This document shows positions 51,744-60,295 of a stretch of 64,000 nt of DNA, one piece after another (within the stretch, counting starts at the first letter, position 1; every line of letters starts with the position of its first letter). The position numbers were made by a program, and so were the translations under genes. Below the pieces are notes generated by a model. The model was not told the DNA's origin. It saw only the letters and a program-made list of their open reading frames with translations, and ran no database searches. Source of the stretch: CAVQBJ01 sp963710725 (GTDB lineage Bacteria; Actinomycetota; Thermoleophilia; Solirubrobacterales; Solirubrobacteraceae); the NCBI GenBank assembly GCA_963710725.1, contig CAVQBJ010000006.1, forward strand, positions 44,547 through 108,546, given 5' to 3'.

Positions 51744-53174
51744 CTATCCGGTGAGCTCGAGCGTGAACACAGTACGTCCGGGTACCGACTCGGCGTACAG
51801 CCGGCCGTGCATGCGCTCGGCGAGCTCGTGGGCGATCGCCAGGCCGAGCCCGGAGCCCTGCACGCCGTCGGAGGTGAAGAACGGCTCGAACAGGCGCGGC
51901 ATCGCCTCGCGCGGGACGCCGGGTCCGTGGTCGCGCACCGTGATGCGCGCGCCGCCCGCTCCGTCGGGGCCCTCGGGGTAGGGCCCGATGCGGGTGGCGG
52001 TCACGACCATGTCGGTCCCGGTGGGGGTGTGCGTGATCGCGTTGTCGATGAGGATGCGCAGCACCTGCGCGACACGCTCGGGATCGCACACGACCGGCAG
52101 CGGTTCGTGGGTGAGCCGCAGCGTGAGGTGCGAGTTGTGCGTGGCGAGCGCGGGCACGAACTCGCCCGTCACCGCGCGCGCCACCTCGCTGAGGTCGACC
52201 GGCTCGGGGTGCAGGTCCAGGCCGCCGGCCTCCAGGCGCGAGAGGTCGAGCAGCGCGGTGGCGAGCTTGCCGAGGCGATCGACCTGGGCGCGCAGCTGGG
52301 CCAGGAACTGGCGCCGGGTCTCCTCGTCGAGCTCCTCGTCCTCGATGAGCTCCAGGAATCCGCTCAGCGAGAAGATCGGCGTGCGCAGCTCGTGCGAGGC
52401 GACGGCGATGAAGCGCTCGCGGGCGCTGTCGAGCTCGGCGAGCTGGTGCTGCATCGCCCCGAGCGCGCGGGCGAGCTGCCCGAGCTCGTCCTGCGAGTCG
52501 ATCTCGAAGCGCGCCGAGAAGTCGCCGCCCGCCACCCGCCAGGCGGCCCGTTCGAGGCGCTTGACGCGTTGACTGAGCGCGCGGGCGACGATCGCGCCGG
52601 CGACGAGCGCGAGCAGGAGCGCGATCGCTCCGGAGAGGAGGATCTTGCGGCGGATGAGCGCGACGCTGCGCGCGACGTCCGACAGCGGCTCGGAGTACAC
52701 GACGACGCGCGCGACGCCGCCCTGGAAGAAGAGCGGCTGCGCGACGATGCCCACGCCGCCGCCGGGCCCGGTCGCGCCCAGCGTCCGGCCTCCGCGGGCG
52801 GCGGTCGCGGCGACGCGCAGGCGCGGATCACCGCTCGCCGGGACCTGCGAGCTCGAGTCGGCGATCGGGTAGGTCTGCGTCGAGGACCGCCCGTCGATCG
52901 CCGCGTGCGCGACGCCGAGCAGCGTGACGCGCGCACCGCTCAGCGCCGCCGCCCGGTTGACGGCGGCGGTGACGCCCGCGCGGCCGATGTCCGACCCGAC
53001 CGTGGCCGCGATCGCGTCCGAGTCCGCCGTCGCCGCGCCCTCGAGCGCGCTCAGCTTCTCGGCGCGCAGGCTCGAGGACAGCGACGGCGTGACGTAGGCG
53101 TACACGACGGCGACCGCCGCGAGCGTGATCGCGAAGAAGAGCAGCGCGAGGCGGTTGCGGATCGAGCGGGACAG
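51744..53174 (-). CDS. Sensor histidine kinase with HAMP domain (CTG start proposed)
   Basis: From GTG 53105 the protein would lack its first membrane helix; reading upstream in frame gives SRSIRNRLALLFFAITLAAV, a normal kinase N-terminus, down to a CTG at 53174 preceded by GAGAGG. A TAA at 53186 closes the frame, so CTG is the best start (476 residues). It has two helices (about 10-28 and near 185-205), an extracytoplasmic sensor, a HAMP domain, a HisKA domain with ASHELRTPIFSLSGF (phospho-His) and an HATPase with NAITHTPTG, DHGPGVP and GSGLGLAIAH. It ends 43 bp from treT and pairs with the OmpR-type regulator upstream. Confidence 0.88.
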   Translation of the reverse strand: MSRSIRNRLALLFFAITLAAVAVVYAYVTPSLSSSLRAEKLSALEGAATADSDAIAATVGSDIGRAGVTAAVNRAAALSGARVTLLGVAHAAIDGRSSTQTYPIADSSSQVPASGDPRLRVAATAARGGRTLGATGPGGGVGIVAQPLFFQGGVARVVVYSEPLSDVARSVALIRRKILLSGAIALLLALVAGAIVARALSQRVKRLERAAWRVAGGDFSARFEIDSQDELGQLARALGAMQHQLAELDSARERFIAVASHELRTPIFSLSGFLELIEDEELDEETRRQFLAQLRAQVDRLGKLATALLDLSRLEAGGLDLHPEPVDLSEVARAVTGEFVPALATHNSHLTLRLTHEPLPVVCDPERVAQVLRILIDNAITHTPTGTDMVVTATRIGPYPEGPDGAGGARITVRDHGPGVPREAMPRLFEPFFTSDGVQGSGLGLAIAHELAERMHGRLYAESVPGRTVFTLELTG

Positions 53175-53186
53175 AGCCCTCTCTTA

Positions 53187-53909
53187 CTACGGTTCGCTGT
53201 CGCGGAAGCGGTAGCCGACGCCGCGTACCGTGAACAGGTACTCCGGCTCCTTGGCGTCGCGCTCGATCTTCTCGCGAAGGTGGCGGATGTGGACGTCGAT
53301 CGTGCGTGGATCCCGGTACGCCGAGTCTCCCCAGATGCGGGAGAGCAGCATGTCGCGCGTGAACACGCGTCCGGGACTGAGGGCGAGCGCGCCGAGGATC
53401 TCGAACTCGACGAACGTCGTCTGCACATGCTCGGCGCGCAGACGCACCGATCGCTTGGCGAAGTCGATGCGCAGCTCGCCGACCTCGAGCAGCTCGCTCT
53501 CGGCCGGCGCGTCCTCGCCGCGATTCATGCCCGCGCGGCGCAGCGACGCCTTCACGCGGCTGCGGAACTCGCGCATCGAGAACGGCTTGGTGATGTAGTC
53601 GTCGGCCCCGAGCTCGAGGCCGAGCACCTTGTCGATCTCCTCGGACTTGGCCGTCAGCATGATGATCGGCACCGAGCTGCGGGCCCGCAGGCGGCGACAG
53701 ACCTCCAGGCCGTCGAGCTTGGGCATCATCACGTCGAGGACGACGAGATCGAACTCGCCCTCGTCGAAGCGCAGCAGCGCCTCCGGTCCGTCCGCCGCCT
53801 CGACGACCTCATAGCCGTCCTTGCGCAGCGGATAGGACAGCAGGGTGAGGATCGCCTGCTCGTCGTCGACGAGCAGGATGCGCGACGGACTGTCGGCGAG
53901 CACGGTCAT
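53187..53909 (-). CDS. OmpR-family response regulator
   Basis: The 240-residue regulator starts at ATG 53909 (MTVLADSPSRILLVDDEQ). The receiver has the acidic pair DDE, phospho-acceptor Asp in LVVLDVMMP, Thr in MLTAKS and Lys in ITKPFS; the C-terminal winged helix has VFEFEIL-like FVEFEILGAL, RDPRTIDVHIRHLREKIE and FTVRGVGYRF. It is 12 bp from the kinase start. Target genes are unknown; the trehalose genes downstream and the divergent M28-like gene (77 bp away) are candidates. Confidence 0.93.
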   Translation of the reverse strand: MTVLADSPSRILLVDDEQAILTLLSYPLRKDGYEVVEAADGPEALLRFDEGEFDLVVLDVMMPKLDGLEVCRRLRARSSVPIIMLTAKSEEIDKVLGLELGADDYITKPFSMREFRSRVKASLRRAGMNRGEDAPAESELLEVGELRIDFAKRSVRLRAEHVQTTFVEFEILGALALSPGRVFTRDMLLSRIWGDSAYRDPRTIDVHIRHLREKIERDAKEPEYLFTVRGVGYRFRDSEP

Positions 53910-53986
53910 CACCGCAAGCTTGCCAGATCGATTCCGGCCTTTGGGGCCCATCTCGCGGGCACCACCCCCTAGGCTCAAGGGCCGCG

Positions 53987-55810
53987 ATGTTCGAACGCCG
54001 CCTCTATCGCGCCGCCTTCCTCCCGTTGCTGCCGGCGATCATCGTCGTCGCCTTCTCGCTCACCAACCGGCCGGCGCCGCTGTCCTCGACGCTCCCGCCG
54101 AACCTGTTCGACGGTACTGCGGCGCAGGTGCAGCTGACCTACATGTGGCAGCACTTCCCCGACCGCCGCCCGGGGTCGCCCGGCGACGATGCGCTCGCGA
54201 GCTACGTGGCGCAGCAGTTCGCCCAGGCGGCGAGCGCCGCGAGCGGTCAGACGGCGAGCGCGGCGCCGTTCAGCGTGCAGATGCGCACCGTGCGGGCGCA
54301 GACGATCGACGGTCCACGCACGCTGCAGACCGTGATCGCGACGCGCCCGGAGAACCTCGACGGCCAGATCGTCCTGCTCGCGCACCGCGACGCCGCTGCG
54401 CCCGGATCGCGGGCGCAGCTGTCCGGGACCGCGGCGCTCGTGGAGCTCGCGCAGCTGCTGGCCGGACGGCTGACCAATCGCACGATCACGCTCGTGTCGA
54501 CGAGCGGCGGGAGCGGCGGCGACGCCGGCGCGATCGACTTCGCCGCGCACACCGGTGGGCCCGTCGACGCGGTCATCGTGCTCGGCGACCTCGCCGGCCT
54601 GAACGTGCACACGCCGCTCGTCATCCCCTGGTCGGATGGCTTCGGCAGCGCACCCGATCCGCTCGTGCGGACGGTGGCGAGCGCGATCGCCGCGCAGCTC
54701 GGGCGGGACCCCGGCGAGGCGACGATCGTCAGTCAGTTCGCCCACCTCGCCCTCCCGTTCGCCACCGGGGAGCAGGGACCGCTCAACGCGGCCGGCGTGC
54801 CGGCCGTGCTCGTCCAGGCGAGCGGCGAGCGCGGGCCGGGCGGCCGCGAGGGGGTCAGCACGCAGCGCCTGCAGAATCTCGGGCGCGCGGTCCTGCAGTC
54901 GGTGAACGCGCTCGACGCCGACTCGACGGGGGTCGGCGCCCCGGCGGCGGCGATCGAGCTCAAGGCGAAGGCGCTTCCGGCCTGGGCCGTGAGCGTGCTC
55001 GCCGCGGCGCTGCTGTTCCCATCGCTCGCCGTGACGGTCGACGCGCTCGCCCGCGCCCGCCGGCGCAAGGCGCCGGTCGCGCACGCGCTCGCCTGGGTGC
55101 TCAGTTGCGCGCTCCCCTTCTTCTTCTGCGCGCTGCTGTCGGTGGCGCTCGGGCAGGCCGGACTGCTGCATGCGGCTCCCGCCGCTCCCGTGCCCGGATT
55201 CGACGTCCGGGTCGGAGGCGGAGGGTGGGCGGCGATCGCGCTGCTCGTGGCCGCCTTCGCGGTGGCGTGGCTCGCGCGCGCCGCCCTGTTGCGCACGCTC
55301 GGCACCCTCCCGCGCGCGGACGCCGACGCCTCACCTGGCATCGAGCTCGCCGAGTCGGGCGCCGCGGGCGTGGCGCTGATGCTCAGCTTCGATCTCACCG
55401 CCGGCGTCGTCTGGGTCCTCGATCCGTTCACGGCGCTGCTGCTCGCGCCGGCCGCGCACCTGTGGCTGCTCATCGCCGCACCGGAGCTCGGCGTGCGGCG
55501 TGCCCTCGGGGCGGTCCTCGTGCTGGCCGGACTGGTCCCGGCGCTCGCGATCATCGGGCTGTACGCGCATCAGCTCGGGCTCTCGCTGCCCGAGACGGCC
55601 TGGACGGCCGTCCTGCTGGCGGCCGGCGGCCACATCGGGCTCGTCTCGAGCGCGCTGTGGAGCCTGTACCTCGGCTGCGCGGTGGCGGCCACGCTGCTCG
55701 CCCTGCGCGGCGCCGGCGCCGAGCGCGAGTCGCCGGTGACCGTGCGCGGCCCGCTCAGCTACGCTGGGCCGGGCTCGCTCGGCGGCACCGAGTCCGCCCT
55801 GCGACGCTGA
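53987..55810 (+). CDS. Membrane protein with degenerate M28-type peptidase domain
   Basis: The 607-residue protein has an N-terminal helix (10-25), an extracytoplasmic domain (about 40-320) and about seven to eight helices in the rest. The domain follows the M28 fold: LLAHRDAAAPGSRAQLSGTAALVELAQLLA retains His133 and Asp135, but the metal-binding Asp of DNxSG is Gln/Leu and the catalytic Glu-Glu after the central strand is Gly-Gly (STSGGSGGDAG). Hence peptidase activity is unlikely; a binding or scaffold role is inferred. It precedes the sortase gene by 5 bp. Confidence 0.7.
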   Translation: MFERRLYRAAFLPLLPAIIVVAFSLTNRPAPLSSTLPPNLFDGTAAQVQLTYMWQHFPDRRPGSPGDDALASYVAQQFAQAASAASGQTASAAPFSVQMRTVRAQTIDGPRTLQTVIATRPENLDGQIVLLAHRDAAAPGSRAQLSGTAALVELAQLLAGRLTNRTITLVSTSGGSGGDAGAIDFAAHTGGPVDAVIVLGDLAGLNVHTPLVIPWSDGFGSAPDPLVRTVASAIAAQLGRDPGEATIVSQFAHLALPFATGEQGPLNAAGVPAVLVQASGERGPGGREGVSTQRLQNLGRAVLQSVNALDADSTGVGAPAAAIELKAKALPAWAVSVLAAALLFPSLAVTVDALARARRRKAPVAHALAWVLSCALPFFFCALLSVALGQAGLLHAAPAAPVPGFDVRVGGGGWAAIALLVAAFAVAWLARAALLRTLGTLPRADADASPGIELAESGAAGVALMLSFDLTAGVVWVLDPFTALLLAPAAHLWLLIAAPELGVRRALGAVLVLAGLVPALAIIGLYAHQLGLSLPETAWTAVLLAAGGHIGLVSSALWSLYLGCAVAATLLALRGAGAERESPVTVRGPLSYAGPGSLGGTESALRR

Positions 55811-55815
55811 GCAAC

Positions 55816-56640
55816 ATGCCGAAGGGACTCTCCGCATCCGGCCCTCCCGCGACCCGCCCGGCGACGCCACTGGGCGCGCGGCCCGTGGCTCGGCGCCCCG
55901 TGGCCTCGCGCAGGACCGCGCGTCGGCGGCGGTGGTCGTGGCGCGCGGGCGTCACCGGCCGCGGGCTCGGCCGCGACCTCGCAACGCTGCTCGTGCTGAG
56001 CGGGCTCCTGCTGCTGCTCGATGCCGGCCTGACGCTCGTCTGGCAGGAGCCGCTCTCGGCGCTGTACACGACCGTCCGCCAGTCGGAGCTGAGCGGTGAG
56101 CTGGCCGCGATCGAAGGCGAGGCGCCGACGCAGCTCGAGGTGACCGCGCTCGCCCACCTGCACACCACGGGCTCGAGGATCGCCTTCCTCGCCCGCTCGC
56201 TGGAGCGCACGGCGCCCGATGGCGGGCCGGTCGGGCGCATCCACATCCCGCGCATCGGCGCGGACTTCATCATCATCAAGGGGACGACCACGGCCGACCT
56301 GCGCAACGGCCCGGGCATCTACTCCCAGACCGCCTTCCCGGGCGCGGCCGGCACGACGGCGATCGCCGGCCATCGCACGACGTTCCTCGCCCCGTTCCGT
56401 CACATCGACGAGCTGCGCCGCGGCGACACGGTCACCGTCGACATGCCGTACGGCCGCTTCGTCTACTCGGTGATCGGGCACGAGGTCGTCAAGCCGACCG
56501 ATGTGGCGGTCATCGATCGCGTCGGCTACAGCCGGCTCGTGCTGTCGGCCTGCACCCCGCTCTACAGCGCCGCCGATCGCCTGATCGTGTTCGCCCGGCT
56601 CGTGCGCATCGACCCGCTCGGCGTGGCCCGCGCGATCTGA
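55816..56640 (+). CDS. Class E-type sortase
   Basis: The 274-residue protein starts at ATG 55816, 5 bp after the M28-like gene. It has a basic N-terminus, one helix (about 55-72) and a sortase domain (about 138-265) with catalytic His186 (AGHRTTF), Cys246 (LSACTPLY) and Arg255 (DRLIVFA). The class E signature around Cys is present in modified form. It anchors secreted proteins or pili to the peptidoglycan; no LAxTG-type substrate was recognised nearby. Confidence 0.9.
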   Translation: MPKGLSASGPPATRPATPLGARPVARRPVASRRTARRRRWSWRAGVTGRGLGRDLATLLVLSGLLLLLDAGLTLVWQEPLSALYTTVRQSELSGELAAIEGEAPTQLEVTALAHLHTTGSRIAFLARSLERTAPDGGPVGRIHIPRIGADFIIIKGTTTADLRNGPGIYSQTAFPGAAGTTAIAGHRTTFLAPFRHIDELRRGDTVTVDMPYGRFVYSVIGHEVVKPTDVAVIDRVGYSRLVLSACTPLYSAADRLIVFARLVRIDPLGVARAI

Positions 56641-56657
56641 CCGACCCGGGGCGGCCC

Positions 56658-57629
56658 CTACCAGCGGTGCTCGAAGCCGCTCAGCGCGCGCGTCCGGCCG
56701 CCGTCGCGCAGGATCAGCTCGCCCGCGCCGTCCTCGGCCCGGCCGATCCAGGTCAGCCCGGTCGCCCCGGCGGCGCGCTCGGCCTGGGCGCGGGCCTCGG
56801 GCGGCACGCACACACAGAGCTCGTAGTCGTCGCCTCCGACGGCCGCGAGCTCGCTCGCCGGCCGGCTGAGCTGCGTCGCGACGGCGTCGAGCCCGGGTGC
56901 GAGCGGGAGGCGCTCGAGCTCGACGGCGATCCGCACGCCGCTCGCCCGAGCGACGTGCGCGGCATCGGTCGCCAGTCCGTCGGAGAGATCGATCATCGCC
57001 CGCGCGCCGGCCCGCGCGAGCGCACGCCCTTCGCGCAGGCGCGGCTCGGGAGCGACGAGGCGCCGCCGCAGCGCGGCCGCGTCGGCGCCCGTGGCGCGCG
57101 CGCGGCCCTCGGCGACGGCGAGGCCGGCGGCCGCTCCGCCGAGCGTGCCGGTGACGCCGACGAGATCTCCCGGCCGCGCTCCGTCGCGCCCGACGAGGTC
57201 CTCGGCGCGCTCCGCCCATCCGACGACGGTCACGGCCACGGTCAGCACCGGGGCGACGGTCACGTCGCCGCCGGCGATCGTGGTGTCGGCGCGCGCGGCG
57301 AGCGCCTCGGCCCCGCGCACGAGCGCAACGCCGTCGGCCGTCGAGAACCCGGCCGGCAGGCCGAGGGCGAGATAGGCCTCGCCCGGCTCGGCCCCCATCG
57401 CGGCGAGGTCGGACAGCGCGCCGGCGAGCGCGCGGGCGCCGACCTCCTCCGCGTCCAGCCAACCGCCGGCGAAGCGGAAGTGCACCCCGTCGATCATCGC
57501 GTCGACCGACGTGACGGCGATCGGTCGCGCCCGGACGACCGCGGCATCGTCGCCGGGCCCGCGCAGGACGCGCTCGCCCCGCGCGCCGAGCGCGTCGAGG
57601 ACCGCGACGATCAGCTCGTGCTCAGCGAT
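56658..57629 (-). CDS. thiL: Thiamine-monophosphate kinase (start codon unusual)
   Basis: ThiL phosphorylates TMP to TDP. The recognisable protein includes GPGDDAAVV, the metal-binding region before DAMIDGVHF, ALSDLAAMGAEP, TIAGGDVTVAP, DLVGVTGTLGGAAAGL, MIDLSDGLATDA and GGDDYELCVCVP. The first ATG (57497) would remove the GDDAAV metal-binding segment, and between it and the preceding in-frame stop I find no ATG, GTG or TTG. An ATC at 57629, overlapping the infA stop, would give the usual length; CTG at 57614 is another candidate. End at 57629 is therefore tentative. Confidence 0.8.
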   Translation of the reverse strand: MAEHELIVAVLDALGARGERVLRGPGDDAAVVRARPIAVTSVDAMIDGVHFRFAGGWLDAEEVGARALAGALSDLAAMGAEPGEAYLALGLPAGFSTADGVALVRGAEALAARADTTIAGGDVTVAPVLTVAVTVVGWAERAEDLVGRDGARPGDLVGVTGTLGGAAAGLAVAEGRARATGADAAALRRRLVAPEPRLREGRALARAGARAMIDLSDGLATDAAHVARASGVRIAVELERLPLAPGLDAVATQLSRPASELAAVGGDDYELCVCVPPEARAQAERAAGATGLTWIGRAEDGAGELILRDGGRTRALSGFEHRW

Positions 57630-57840
57630 GCCGGTAGACGATGCGCGCGCGATCGAGGTCGTAGGGCGACAGCTCGCAGCGGACGCGATCGCCGGGAAGG
57701 ATGCGGATCCGAAAGCGCCGCATCTTCCCCGCCACGTGTCCGAGCACGACGTGGTCGTTGTCGAGGCGTACGCGGAACATCGCGTTGGGGAGCGCCTCGA
57801 TCACCTCTCCCTCGAATTCGACCTTGTCTTCCTTGGCCAC
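57622..57840 (-). CDS. infA: Translation initiation factor IF-1
   Basis: The 72-residue OB-fold factor from GTG 57840 reads VAKEDKVEFEGEVIEALPNA, has the core FRVRLDNDHVVLGHVAGKMRRF and ends DLDRARIVYRHR, typical of IF-1. In most bacteria it lies in the ribosomal-protein or rpmJ region; here it heads a thiL pair with an 8-bp overlap. It has few alternative neighbours, so it could be an additional IF-1 copy, as some actinobacteria carry two. Confidence 0.92.
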   Translation of the reverse strand: MAKEDKVEFEGEVIEALPNAMFRVRLDNDHVVLGHVAGKMRRFRIRILPGDRVRCELSPYDLDRARIVYRHR

Positions 57841-58045
57841 CTGTGAACACCCGTTCCGGGCGCCGACACCAGCGCGCGCCGCCCACTCAAGTCTCGTTAC
57901 GTGCGCGTCCACGGTACCAACCGCGGGCCCGCCCGCGGCGTGCCGCATTGCGACCTGGCAACATCGGGTGCTTGCACGGCAAGCGCCGACCCCGTCCGAG
58001 TTCGCCCTGAGCTCCCCACCCGGCACCCTCGGTTCCGACCCGCCC

Positions 58046-59497
58046 GTGAGCGCCGCGCCGCCCGCGGCCGCCGGCGAGCCACGCGCGCGCGCCGGCGTCG
58101 CACGTGCGGTCGAGCGCGTCCGCTCGGACCCGGACCGCACCGCCGCGCTCGCCGATGCCTGGCGAGCGCTCTGGACGTCGCGCCTGGTCATCTGGGTCGG
58201 CGGCGTCGCCGCCGTGCTCGCGCTCGGCCTGAAGGACCGCCACACCGTCTTCAACCCCCCCGGCCTGACGAGCGGGTTCGGATGGCTCGGCGACCGGCTC
58301 GTCGCCCCGGCGGCGCGCTGGGACAGTGCCTGGTACCTGTCGATCGCCCAGCACGGCTACGAGGCGGCGCGGAGTCGCGGCGCGTTCCTCCCGCTGGACC
58401 CGACGCTCCTCGGTGCGCCGGGCGGCGCGGCGAGTCGCGCCGCCTTCTTCCCGCTGTACCCGGCGCTCGTCGGCGCGCTCGGGCGCCTCGGCATGCCGCT
58501 CGTGCTCGGCGGGATCGCCGTCTCGGTCGGCGCGCTGGCCGTCGCGCTGTACGGGGTGCACCGACTCACGACGCTCGAGATCGTCGAGCGATCGCTCGCG
58601 CGCGGTGCCGTCGACGCCCCGGCCCGCGAGACGGCACGCATGACGGTCCTGCTCATCGCCTTCTTCCCGATGGCCTTCTTCCTATCGGCCGTCTACAGCG
58701 AGTCGCTGTACCTCGCGTTATCGGTCGGCGTGTTCTGGTCGGCGCGGCGCGGGCGCTTCGTGATCGCCTGCGCGCTCGCCGGCTTCGCCGCCGCGACGCG
58801 CAGCGCCGGGATCGTCCTGCTCGTGCCGATCGTGCTCCTGTACCTCTACGGCCCGCGCGGGGACCGGCCGCCCGACCGACCGGCACCGCCCGCGGGCTGG
58901 GGACTCGCGCGTCGCCTGCGGCCGCGCTACCGCCTGCGTCCCGACGCGCTGGCCGCCGCGCTCGTGCCGCTCGGTCTGGCCGCCTACATGGGCTACATGG
59001 CGGCGAGCGGCGGGAGCGCGACGATGCCCTTCCACGCACAGGCGGTGTGGGGCCGCGAGTTCGCCGGGCCGCTGCGCACACTGTGGCTCGGCCTCGTCGC
59101 GGCGTTCGACGGCGTGCGCCAGCTCGCCTCGATGCAGACGGCGCACAGGTACTTCGCCGCCGGGCACGGGAACCCGTACATCACCGCCCAGCACAGCATC
59201 ACCGACGTGCTGTTCCTGCTCGTCGCCGTCGTGGCGACCGTCGGCGTGCTGCGGACGCTGCCCTTCGCCTACGGGGCGTACGTCCTCGTGGCACTCGCCA
59301 TGCCGCTGTCCTACCCGGCCACCCGCGAGCCGCTCATGTCGCTGCCCCGTTTCCTCGTGGTGCTGTTCCCGCTCTTCATGTGGGCCGGCTCCCGGCTCGC
59401 CGCCCGTCCGCGCGTGCGGGCGCCGGTGTTCGCCCTCTCCACGGCGGGCCTGCTGTTCTTCGTCGCGCAGTTCGCGACGTGGCACTGGGTGGCGTAG
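58046..59497 (+). CDS. PIG-V-like mannosyltransferase family membrane protein
   Basis: The 483-residue protein from GTG 58046 has about ten helices and the PIG-V (GT76) pattern: ARWDSAWYLSIAQHGY with the Asp-containing first loop, AFFPLYPALVGALGRLG, VLLIAFFPMAFFLSAVYSESLYLALSVG and LMSLPRFLVVLFPLF. In mycobacteria and eukaryotes such proteins use polyprenyl-phospho-mannose to mannosylate lipids on the outer face. The acceptor here is unknown. It overlaps the HAD gene by 19 bp. The start lies 206 bp from divergent infA. Confidence 0.85.
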   Translation: MSAAPPAAAGEPRARAGVARAVERVRSDPDRTAALADAWRALWTSRLVIWVGGVAAVLALGLKDRHTVFNPPGLTSGFGWLGDRLVAPAARWDSAWYLSIAQHGYEAARSRGAFLPLDPTLLGAPGGAASRAAFFPLYPALVGALGRLGMPLVLGGIAVSVGALAVALYGVHRLTTLEIVERSLARGAVDAPARETARMTVLLIAFFPMAFFLSAVYSESLYLALSVGVFWSARRGRFVIACALAGFAAATRSAGIVLLVPIVLLYLYGPRGDRPPDRPAPPAGWGLARRLRPRYRLRPDALAAALVPLGLAAYMGYMAASGGSATMPFHAQAVWGREFAGPLRTLWLGLVAAFDGVRQLASMQTAHRYFAAGHGNPYITAQHSITDVLFLLVAVVATVGVLRTLPFAYGAYVLVALAMPLSYPATREPLMSLPRFLVVLFPLFMWAGSRLAARPRVRAPVFALSTAGLLFFVAQFATWHWVA

Positions 59498-60255
59498 ACC
59501 CCGCGCGCGCCGCCGCGCCGGCCGCGGCGGGCGCGCCGTCGCAGTCGCGGCCGCGGCCGCGGGCGGTGCTGCTCGACGCGATGGGCACCCTGCTCGCCCT
59601 CGACGATCCCGCCGCGGCGCTGGTCAAGGAGCTCCGCGAGCGCCATGGCCTGGAGCTCTCGCGCGAGCAGGCCGGCTCCGCGCTCGCCGCGGAGATCGCC
59701 TACTACCGCGCGCACCACGACGAGGGCGTCGATGCCGCCTCGCTGCGCGACCTGCGCCTGCGCTGCGCGCTCGCCCTGCGCGCAGAGCTGCCCGAGCCGG
59801 CGCGGGCGCTCCCCGCCGACGCGCTCGTGGCTTCGCTCCTCGCCGCGCTGCGCCTGCGTCGTTTCGCGGACGCCGCGCCGGCGCTCACCGCGCTGCGCGG
59901 GTGCGGGTTACGCCTCGCCGTCGTGAGCAACTGGGACTGCTCGCTGCCGCACGCGCTGCGGGAGCTCGGCCTCACCGAGCATCTCGATGCCGTGATCACC
60001 TCCGCGCAGGCCGGATCCGCGAAGCCGGCGCCGGCGATCTTCGCCGCGGCGCTCGCGCGGCTCGCTGTGCCGCCCGGCGAGGCGGTGCACGTGGGGGACA
60101 GCCTCGAGCACGACGTCGCCGGAGCGCGGGCGAGCGGGATACGCGCCGTCCTGTTGCGCCGCGACGGCTCGCGCGCCCCCGCGACGCCGCCCGACGTCGC
60201 GGTGATCGACTCGCTCGCCGCCCTCCCGGCTCTGGTGTCGTGCGAGACGGCATGA
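59479..60255 (+). CDS. HAD-like hydrolase with altered motif I
   Basis: The start is GTG 59479 overlapping the mannosyltransferase; a later ATG would cut motif I. The 258-residue protein has motif I VLLDAMGTLL (DxDGT with Met at the second acid), motif II VVSNWDCS, motif III Lys in GSAKPAPAIF and motif IV HVGDSLEHDVAGA. The REG-2/HDHD3 branch also has DAxGT. Without the second Asp, classical phosphatase acid-base chemistry is doubtful. Function unknown. Confidence 0.82.
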   Translation: MALGGVDPARAAAPAAAGAPSQSRPRPRAVLLDAMGTLLALDDPAAALVKELRERHGLELSREQAGSALAAEIAYYRAHHDEGVDAASLRDLRLRCALALRAELPEPARALPADALVASLLAALRLRRFADAAPALTALRGCGLRLAVVSNWDCSLPHALRELGLTEHLDAVITSAQAGSAKPAPAIFAAALARLAVPPGEAVHVGDSLEHDVAGARASGIRAVLLRRDGSRAPATPPDVAVIDSLAALPALVSCETA

Positions 60256-60295
60256 ACACCCGCGGCCGGGCGCACCCTAAGCTGGTGACAGTTCG

